From: JBFMDN01 sp040753915
Lineage (GTDB): Bacteria; Desulfobacterota; Desulfomonilia; Desulfomonilales; Desulfomonilaceae
Assembly: GCA_040753915.1 (NCBI GenBank)
Contig: JBFMDN010000083.1
Span: 1 to 22,366 of the forward strand
Direction: 5' to 3'
Length of the DNA: 22,366 nt
Part shown: in pieces, positions 16,281 through 22,366 of the stretch
How positions within the stretch are numbered: position 1 is the stretch's first letter
How the letters are laid out: the number at the start of each line of letters is the position of its first letter
The notes under the pieces: generated by a model
The model's database searches: none
The model's input: the letters and a program-made list of their open reading frames with translations, nothing else
What the model was told of the DNA's origin: nothing
Made by a program: the position numbers and the translations under genes

Positions 16281-19055
16281 ATGGAAGGGACCAAACGTAT
16301 ATTGATCGTTGACGATGACGAGAATAGCAGGCGCGTAATTCAGGCCTTTCTCGAATCGCTCGGTCACGAATTCGTTATTGCCCGCGACGGCTTTGAAGCC
16401 CTGGAAATGGTCACGGCGGAAATCGATCTTGTCCTCATGGATGTGGTCATGCCCGGTATGAGCGGGTTCGAGGTCGTACGGCGTATGCGCACAAACCCCG
16501 TCAGCCTGGATGTTCCCATAATCATGGTCACTGCTCTTTCGGAGAGAAAGCATCGGATTGCCGCAGTAGAAGCGGGGGCGAACGACTTCATCTCCAAGCC
16601 CGTGGACCGATTGGAGCTGCAGGTTCGAATGGCTTCCCTGCTCAGAATGAGAGAGGCTCAACACGAACTTCTCAGAACGAACGCAGACCTTCGGCGGGAG
16701 ATACAGATCCGCAGGCTGACGGAAGTTGCGCTCAGAGAAAGCGAGGCGAGGTACAGGGACCTGTTCGAGCAGGCTTCCGACCTTATGTATATCCACGACA
16801 TTCGAGGCAATTACCAGAGAGTGAACGCTGCAGTGGAGCAAATCCTGGGGTACACCCCCGAGGAATTCCTGAAGCTCAATTTCCGAGACATAATTGCCCC
16901 AGGCCACCTCCCGGCAGTGGAGGAGCACTTTCGCAGAAAGGTTGATGGGGAGCTTGACAAGACCGGCCCTTACGAAGTCCTCGTCCTCAGTAGCAGCGGA
17001 AACCTCGTATGGCTCGAAGTCACCAGCCGTATAATCCGTCGAGACGGTAAGCCGGTGGCTATTCAGGGCATCGGGAGAGACATAACCGAGCGAAAGAGAA
17101 TCGAAGAAGACCTCAGGCAATCAGAAGCGAAGTACCGCACGATTTTTGAAAACTCTCCCCTCGGGCTGTTCCACTTTGACGCAGAGGGGACCATTACCGC
17201 GTGCAACGACAACTTCGTACAGATCATCGGATCATCGAGAGAAAAACTCGTGGGGCTCAACACGATGCGCGACCTGAAGGACCAGGCCATGATCGCTGCG
17301 ATCAGCGAAGCCCTTTCCGGTCGAATCGGTCATTACGAAGGCTATTATTCATCGGTCACCGCGGACAAAACTACACCGACCAAGTGCGATTTCGGCCCCC
17401 TCATCGGTGAAGACAACTCGGTGATCGGAGGTATCGGGATCGTCGAAGACATTACAAGTCGCAAGAAAACAGAGACTGCTCTTCGGCAATCCGAGGAAAA
17501 GTATCGCACCATTCTCGAGACCATAGTAGACGGCTACTACGAGGTGGATCTTGAGGGACGCTTAATCCTCCTGAACGATGCCATGGAGGAAATGCTCGGG
17601 CAATCCCGGGAGGAGCTCATCGCCAGAGATTGCCGCACCTTTCTGGACATGGACGATATTGACCGGGTATTTCAAGCGTTCAACACGGTGCAGAGGACCG
17701 GGAAGCCGAACCCGGGTGTTTCCGCACGGATGGTGAGGACAGATGGGAGTCACAGGGATGTCACTATTTCTATTGCCCTCACCCGCGACAGTCGGGGCGC
17801 TCCCAGCGGTTTTCGGGGCATCATTCGTGACATCACGGAGCGCAAAGCCCTCGAGGAACAACTTCGCCAAGCGGCGAAAATGCAGGCCATAGGACAGTTG
17901 GCGGGAGGGATAGCCCACGACTTCAACAATCTGCTCACCGCAATCATTGGCTACTGCGCCATACTTATGCAACAGGCGCTCCCTGGAGATCCACACATCG
18001 AAAAGCTCGCCCAGATAGACCGGGCGGCCAAACGAGCGGCGGATCTCACCCAACAGTTGCTGGCATATGGTCGAAAGCAGGTGTTGCAAGCGAAGCATAT
18101 GGATCTCAATGCAACAATAAGAGATATCGGGACCATGCTTCGACGGATCATAGGCGAGACCATTGTTATTGAGACGTCCTTGGATCCTGAGCTCCAGATT
18201 GTTCATGCTGACCCCAGCCAGCTCGAGCAGATTATATTGAACCTCGCGGTAAACGCACGAGACGCTATGGCCGGAGGTGGGACTTTGCGGATCGAGACGT
18301 GGAATGCTTTCGTTGATGAAACTCATCCGGATCACGGTGCAGAGATCCCCTCTGGAGATTACGTTGTCCTAACGGTGACTGACAATGGCACAGGTATGGA
18401 TAGCAAGGTTCTTCCCAGGATTTTCGATCCGTTTTTCACCACAAAGGAGAAGGGGGTTGGCACCGGCCTTGGTCTCTCAACGGTCTATGGCATCGTGAAA
18501 CAGCACCAGGGTCACATCACCGTCCGAAGCAAGCCGGGGGTTGGCACCACTTTCAGAGTTTATCTACCGGCCGCAGATGCTGAACAGGCAGACCGTCATC
18601 ACGCCACGATCGAGGAACAACCCGAGCCCACCGGATCGGAGACCGTGCTTGTCGTAGAAGATGAGGAGGTCGTACGAGACCTGACTTGCGAGTCGCTGAG
18701 TCTTCTCGGCTATCGCCCGCTCCCGTGCGCAGACCCGGCGGAAGCACTTGCAACCGCAGAGGATTACGAGGGCACCATCCACGTGCTGCTCACCGACGTG
18801 GTGCTCCCGCAAATGGACGGACGGAGCCTCTATAATGAGCTGGTAAAACTCCATCCCAATGTGCAGGTGCTGTACATGTCAGGGTATACGGAAGATTTCA
18901 TTGTCCACCGAGGGATTCTCGACCCAGAAGTGAGATTTCTTCAGAAGCCTTTCACCGTGACACAATTGGCAAAGAGCATAGCCCAAGCCTTGGGGAAGAA
19001 AACTAAGCCCTTGGTGGGCGACCATCAGTCGCCGCAACGGTCCCCCTCGACATAG
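16281..19055 (+). CDS. soluble hybrid histidine kinase with REC at both ends and three PAS domains
   Basis: The 924-residue protein has no membrane segment. The domain order is REC1 (about 6-122, acidic 11-13, phospho-acceptor Asp54, Lys106), PAS1 (about 152-275), PAS2 (about 278-400), PAS3 (about 403-525), HisKA with His546 in GGIAHDFNN, HATPase with N-box NLAVNARDAM (654-663), G1 DNGTGM (701-706) and G2 GVGTGLGLS (725-733), then REC2 (about 786-905, Asp794, phospho-acceptor Asp839, Lys889). The PAS domains end in the repeated DITERK/DITSRK (PAC) motif, followed by repeated L-RQSE-KYRT signatures. It likely integrates a cytoplasmic signal and an input phosphorylation at REC1. No output regulator lies next to it. 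ATG 16281 is the only clear start, with a weak RBS. Confidence 0.95.
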   Translation: MEGTKRILIVDDDENSRRVIQAFLESLGHEFVIARDGFEALEMVTAEIDLVLMDVVMPGMSGFEVVRRMRTNPVSLDVPIIMVTALSERKHRIAAVEAGANDFISKPVDRLELQVRMASLLRMREAQHELLRTNADLRREIQIRRLTEVALRESEARYRDLFEQASDLMYIHDIRGNYQRVNAAVEQILGYTPEEFLKLNFRDIIAPGHLPAVEEHFRRKVDGELDKTGPYEVLVLSSSGNLVWLEVTSRIIRRDGKPVAIQGIGRDITERKRIEEDLRQSEAKYRTIFENSPLGLFHFDAEGTITACNDNFVQIIGSSREKLVGLNTMRDLKDQAMIAAISEALSGRIGHYEGYYSSVTADKTTPTKCDFGPLIGEDNSVIGGIGIVEDITSRKKTETALRQSEEKYRTILETIVDGYYEVDLEGRLILLNDAMEEMLGQSREELIARDCRTFLDMDDIDRVFQAFNTVQRTGKPNPGVSARMVRTDGSHRDVTISIALTRDSRGAPSGFRGIIRDITERKALEEQLRQAAKMQAIGQLAGGIAHDFNNLLTAIIGYCAILMQQALPGDPHIEKLAQIDRAAKRAADLTQQLLAYGRKQVLQAKHMDLNATIRDIGTMLRRIIGETIVIETSLDPELQIVHADPSQLEQIILNLAVNARDAMAGGGTLRIETWNAFVDETHPDHGAEIPSGDYVVLTVTDNGTGMDSKVLPRIFDPFFTTKEKGVGTGLGLSTVYGIVKQHQGHITVRSKPGVGTTFRVYLPAADAEQADRHHATIEEQPEPTGSETVLVVEDEEVVRDLTCESLSLLGYRPLPCADPAEALATAEDYEGTIHVLLTDVVLPQMDGRSLYNELVKLHPNVQVLYMSGYTEDFIVHRGILDPEVRFLQKPFTVTQLAKSIAQALGKKTKPLVGDHQSPQRSPST

Positions 19056-19069
19056 AGCTACCCCGGCAT

Positions 19070-21121
19070 CTAAAAAACGGTGAGAATTATGCTCTCGGCA
19101 GGAGCGCTCAAACGGGCCAACCCTGTGAGAGAGCTCCAATCATGCTGCAATTGCGCGTCACGAAACAGAACCTCGTCCGCATTATCACCGTGCAGAGACT
19201 TCAGAAGCTCAAAGAGCCATTTCAAGTCTTTGACATCCATAGAGCCCGGAACGGAAATAAGAAGCGGAGTGTCCGCTGCGGCAACCTCTTCTTCTTGAGG
19301 AAGCCCCATATCCCACACCAGGAGAGTGGTTGGAGCATAGCTTTCTCTCAGGCGCTCACGGGTTGACGAATCCCTGGGGTTGGGAACCAGGAGAACAAGG
19401 AGCGGCGTAACGACCTCCCCTTCTTCCCGCAGCGGATGAAACGACAGATTTGCGTATATGCCCGGCTGGGCAACAACGTCGAGGATTTTCTGAAAGAACG
19501 TCGGAGCCGGAAGCTTTTCAAATTCGGTGACCACGGCTGTCACGGTGTGAGGATTCTCCCGAGCGAAGAGATCGAGCAGTGCAAGGGCCGATCGTTCCGC
19601 ATCGGGCCCTCCTCGACCCCTGAACCAGAAAGTAAAGGGGTCCGTTGCCAGAGGAATGAGCACGGAGAGCACATTCCTCCGCCGATCGTGGAGCGGATCC
19701 ACGATCCACTTCGTGACATGCTCCGCCCGAGGCAGCTCCGTCACGACGCCGGCTCCGGAATCGACGAGAGAAGGCAGGGGTACGTGATCGAGCTCCATTC
19801 CGAAGACGTCTTCACATTCCAGCAACGCGCCCCGGATCGCGTCAGGAGAAAAGGTGCTAGTCTCCACGACGTGATATGGCGGTCTGGGCTGGTATTTCAG
19901 CCCCAGTTGTCCAGCCCTGCTTCTGAAATCCGTTCCCGGCAGCACCGAGAGAACAAAGGGATGAACCACCGAATAAGCCCCTGTACGTCTGAGCCATTTG
20001 ACCGTGTTCGAAAAGCCCTCAGGCGTATCCCCGGGCAGACCGACGATCACGCCCGTGGTGACCTCGATGCCGGCTTCCTTGAGAAGCGCTGAGCCTCGAG
20101 CCATTTTGCCCAAATCTTCCTTGCGACCGGCAATGCGCAGGGCCTCCTGGTTCGTGGTTTGAAGCCCAACCTCTACACTGGCTGCGCCGGCCTCCTTGAG
20201 AAGCACCACATCTTCCCGGGAGACGAGGTCCGCGCGGAGCTCGGTATGAAGCACCGGGATATCGCCTGCTCGACGGGCGATCATGGATTTCAGAAGCTTC
20301 CTGAACCCAGGTCTTGCGTTGAAGGTAGGATCCATGAGATAGATTTCTCGGACTCCGGATTCTTCGCTGTATGCAAAATCGAGCACCTGTTGGACGGATT
20401 TCCACAGATGTGGCCTGACTCCGTGGAACGTCTTGTGGTAGTAGCAATAGCGACACCGGAACGGACAACCGCGCACAGTCTCCACGAACAAGGTTCCGTC
20501 CCGAGACGGTCCGATTGTCGCGTCGAGATAGGGATAGGTGATGGACGAGAGATCGAATGGTGCGGGCAGGGAGGCATTGAGGAGCATTTCTCCGCCGTCT
20601 CTCTTGAAGAATCCCCCTGCGATTCCTCGCTCGGTCACGCCGTGAAACAGGGCCTGCAGCATAGCTCCGATCCGGGACTCTCCTTCACCGAAGACTCCCG
20701 CGTCAACGGCCGGGTGCTGGCGCAGCCAGTCATTGTCAGCCGTGACCTCAGGACCCCCTACGAGAATCTTTGTTGCGGGAAGGACCTTCTTGATCTCCGA
20801 AGCCACGAACAGACTGCGCACCGCGTTCCAGACGTAAAGCGTCATAGCCACCACTGTCGGTTCTCTGTCGACTACTGTTCGGATTATCGCCCTGTCCGCA
20901 GACAGATCCATCTCGTCCGAGTCCAAGATATGGAGCTCCAATGAGCCAAGATCGTGGGATTTCAGTGCAGCAGAGATAAATCCTGCTGCCAGCGGGATGT
21001 TCGTCGGGGACTCACGCAGGGAGAATCGCGGGGGAGGAAGCTGCACAAATACCACTCCGCCACGGCGTGAACCGAGGTGTTTCGAGTGTCTCAATGATAC
21101 GCGGTACTTGGATAGGGGCAT
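19070..21121 (-). CDS. B12-binding-type radical SAM protein with unassigned C-terminal domain
   Basis: The 683-residue protein has an N-terminal Rossmann domain typical of B12-binding radical SAM proteins (about 22-165, VVFVQLPPPRFSL, ILVGGPEVTADN, GVFGEGESR), then the radical SAM core with the [4Fe-4S] motif C219-x3-C223-x2-C226 in VRGCPFRCRYCYYHK, followed by TELRADL, EVGLQTTNQEAL and GLPGDTPE. The classical DxHxxG cobalamin motif is not visible, so B12 binding is uncertain. Residues about 445-683 match no family I can recall. The reaction is unknown; related proteins modify lipids, hopanoids or peptides. It converges with the kinase, 14 bases apart. ATG 21121 has no clear RBS, and a start near GTG codon 23 is possible. 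Confidence 0.92.
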   Translation of the reverse strand: MPLSKYRVSLRHSKHLGSRRGGVVFVQLPPPRFSLRESPTNIPLAAGFISAALKSHDLGSLELHILDSDEMDLSADRAIIRTVVDREPTVVAMTLYVWNAVRSLFVASEIKKVLPATKILVGGPEVTADNDWLRQHPAVDAGVFGEGESRIGAMLQALFHGVTERGIAGGFFKRDGGEMLLNASLPAPFDLSSITYPYLDATIGPSRDGTLFVETVRGCPFRCRYCYYHKTFHGVRPHLWKSVQQVLDFAYSEESGVREIYLMDPTFNARPGFRKLLKSMIARRAGDIPVLHTELRADLVSREDVVLLKEAGAASVEVGLQTTNQEALRIAGRKEDLGKMARGSALLKEAGIEVTTGVIVGLPGDTPEGFSNTVKWLRRTGAYSVVHPFVLSVLPGTDFRSRAGQLGLKYQPRPPYHVVETSTFSPDAIRGALLECEDVFGMELDHVPLPSLVDSGAGVVTELPRAEHVTKWIVDPLHDRRRNVLSVLIPLATDPFTFWFRGRGGPDAERSALALLDLFARENPHTVTAVVTEFEKLPAPTFFQKILDVVAQPGIYANLSFHPLREEGEVVTPLLVLLVPNPRDSSTRERLRESYAPTTLLVWDMGLPQEEEVAAADTPLLISVPGSMDVKDLKWLFELLKSLHGDNADEVLFRDAQLQHDWSSLTGLARLSAPAESIILTVF

Positions 21122-21278
21122 CTAACGCAGACAACGTCCTACTACAGCTCACGTCCCTGATTTCGAGCACAGCCAGATGCCCAGGTCGGAAAAGTCAGGC
21201 GGCGGAGCTGCTTGCAGGACAGTGTATCAATATCGGGTCGTGATTTCCGATGTCTGACGCTTCTCGAGGAATCGTGTC

Positions 21279-21323
21279 ATTGGCTTCCCGGCTCTCCAGG
21301 GTTGCATCGCCGGAGAGCCAATG
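21279..21323 (-). terminator. overlapping hairpins after the zinc-ribbon gene
   Basis: Right after the stop of the minus-strand zinc-ribbon gene, GGCTCTCC (21290-21297) can pair with GGAGAGCC (21312-21319), and CATTGGCT (21279-21286) with AGCCAATG (21316-21323). The two stems share bases, so they compete. No T-run follows. This is a probable 3'-end structure of that gene. Confidence 0.5.
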
Positions 21324-21326
21324 CAC

Positions 21327-21785
21327 TCACGGCCGATTGCACACCAGTACTTTTCTACCTTCTTTGAAGATTGCTTGTATTCTCTGCGAACCGAGGACAT
21401 CCAGGACCTTTCCCGTCCCCAGCGTCGGATGTTCAATAAGCTCCCCGATACGGTATGATTCCTTGATGTTGTACGGCCTCGGTATCAGATCCGGCGGGCT
21501 GTCCTTCATGATGGTGTTCCATTCTCCTGCTGCCCTTTCGGCAGTCCTGTCCACTGATTTCCGAGATCTCTCTCCACCGCTGCCGACCCGTATGGCTCGA
21601 CGTTCGCTCTTCTGCTCTTTCTCGTATTTCGGCGGGATATAGCGATGATCGCCGCCGCACGTCAAACAGTGAACTCTCTTGATTTCCTTTCCGACCACAG
21701 CAATCACTCGGTGATTCAAATTCATTCGGCAGCGGGTGCACCATGCTTCCACATCATCGCCCGGTCCGGTGTAGCCTCTAACCAT
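21327..21785 (-). CDS. small zinc-ribbon protein with CarD-like C-terminal segment
   Basis: The 152-residue protein has two cysteine pairs, Cys16/Cys19 (WCTRC) and Cys40/Cys43 (HCLTC), that could form a zinc ribbon, then a basic linker (about 55-95) and a C-terminal segment with GELIEHPTLGTGKVLDVLGSQ and AIFKEGRKVLVCN. That block resembles the beta-barrel RNA-polymerase-interacting region of CarD/TRCF-type proteins (G-D/E-x-x-x-HP-x-x-G-x-G-x-V) and also occurs in small uncharacterised deltaproteobacterial proteins. ATG 21785 has GGAGG 4 bases upstream. The open frame continues to 21821 without support. A role in nucleic-acid or polymerase binding is inferred only from these motifs. Confidence 0.7.
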   Translation of the reverse strand: MVRGYTGPGDDVEAWCTRCRMNLNHRVIAVVGKEIKRVHCLTCGGDHRYIPPKYEKEQKSERRAIRVGSGGERSRKSVDRTAERAAGEWNTIMKDSPPDLIPRPYNIKESYRIGELIEHPTLGTGKVLDVLGSQRIQAIFKEGRKVLVCNRP

Positions 21786-22102
21786 GCATCCTCCGACAAT
21801 TCGTCCTCGTTGGCGTGGCACACAAGCTTACCCATCCGCCCCGCAAAGTCAAGCCCGCCCCACTGGGGCAATCGCCATTGAAGCACGCCATTGTGCAAGC
21901 GTTGCAGCAATTCAGCCCCCAAAGCCGGCAATTGAGGAACCCCGGAAGAATCCGCATCGCATGGGCTTCAGGAAGAGATCGAGCATGAGCTCGTTCGACT
22001 CCTGCCTCGGTGATCTGGCAAACGGGAGAGCCGATGCTTGTCTAAATGCTCCATTTCCTAAATACGGTCACGTAATCTGCCACGACGTAGGGGCACCCCT
22101 TG
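21786..22102. other. intergenic region, no gene recognised
   Basis: No frame here has a family match or a convincing RBS. It contains the segment (about 22045-22076) that resembles 168-199 in reverse complement. The rest looks like non-coding or decayed DNA. Confidence 0.5.
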
Positions 22103-22182
22103 GAAAGTGTCTCAAAAGCCTGCAGTCCGTGATAATCGTGGCACACCCCCTCACCCTGACCCTCTCCCCCGAAGCGGGGGAG
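22103..22182 (-). repeat. 80-bp interspersed repeat, right copy of an inverted pair
   Basis: This is the reverse complement of bases 1-80 with two mismatches (at left-copy positions 62 and 67). Its terminal hairpin is at 22164-22182 (loop AAG). The two copies bracket nearly the whole window in opposite orientation. Confidence 0.85.
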
Positions 22183-22187
22183 AGGGA

Positions 22188-22245
22188 CTTCTTCCAGCTC
22201 CCTCGCCCTCTAGGAGAGGGGCTTCTTCCAGCTCCCTCGCCCTCT
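22188..22245. repeat. 24-bp direct repeat, period 34
   Basis: A 24-base sequence starting CTTCTTCCAGCTCCCTCGCC occurs at 22188-22211 and exactly again at 22222-22245. A CCCTCT-AGG-AGAGGG palindrome sits between and overlaps the first copy. It abuts the 80-bp repeat and looks like a mosaic of short intergenic repeat units. Confidence 0.75.
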
Positions 22246-22293
22246 GGGCATAGGCGTTAACTTCGTGGATGACATCACGTGATTTCAGTCCGT

Positions 22294-22366
22294 TGACTTA
22301 ACAAGGACCCCGTCACCCCGGCGAAAGCCGGGGTCCATAACATATTGGAAGGACTGGATTCCGGCT
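22294..22366. repeat. partial REP-like repeat with GAAA-loop hairpin, cut by the window end
   Basis: ACCCCGGC (22315-22322) and GCCGGGGT (22327-22334) form a perfect 8-bp stem with a GAAA loop. The following GGACTGGATTCCGGCT resembles a widely dispersed intergenic repeat (GTCATTCCCGCGAAAGCGGGAATCC-type units). The element runs off the window. Confidence 0.65.

Noticed and set aside
21784..22260. 158-codon plus-strand frame at the right end
   Set aside because: It runs through repeat sequence, has no RBS and shows low-complexity proline/arginine/serine content.

Overview
The window looks like a chromosomal piece from a Gram-negative deltaproteobacterium (Desulfobacterota, perhaps near the Syntrophobacterales or Desulfomonile). 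This is inferred from the gene order pyrG - kdsA/kdsC - lptC - lptA - lptB - rpoN - hpf - ptsN, the LPS genes and moderately high GC. No rRNA, tRNA, CRISPR array, transposase or phage gene was seen. Both window ends lie in short interspersed repeats, so the window may be one assembly contig that broke at repeats.

Left part (1-1925): an 80-bp repeat, a small cysteine-rich protein on the minus strand (249-548), then purC (purine synthesis) on the plus strand. Centre-left (1926-10373), all plus strand: pyrG (CTP synthase), a fused kdsA-kdsC gene (Kdo-8-phosphate synthase plus phosphatase), the LPS transport genes lptC, lptA and lptB, then rpoN (sigma-54), hpf (ribosome hibernation) and ptsN (EIIA-Ntr). 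CTP from PyrG is also a substrate for CMP-Kdo, so pyrG, kdsA-kdsC and lpt form an outer-membrane LPS supply module next to the nitrogen/sigma-54 module. The intergenic leaders before kdsA-kdsC, lptC and ptsN are long and rich in hairpins.

Centre-right (10435-15900), all minus strand, read from right to left: a FtnA-type ferritin, a rubrerythrin-like diiron protein, a small SAM methyltransferase, a MacB/FtsX-type permease without its ATPase, and a large DUF255 thioredoxin-fold protein (YyaL/SPATA20 family). This suggests an iron or redox stress cluster, but co-transcription is not shown.

Right part (16281-22366): a soluble hybrid histidine kinase (REC-PAS-PAS-PAS-HisKA-HATPase-REC) on plus, facing a B12-binding-type radical SAM protein with an unassigned C-terminal domain on minus, then a small zinc-ribbon protein on minus. 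The last 580 bases hold no gene I can support and end in several repeats, including an inverted copy (2 mismatches in 80) of the first 80 bases of the window.

The best candidates for something unusual are the in-frame KdsA-KdsC fusion with a metal-dependent KdsA signature, the structured leaders around it, the cysteine-rich mini-protein next to purC, the unassigned C-terminal half of the radical SAM protein, and the inverted repeats that bracket the window. I did not find a clear, wholly new multi-gene system.
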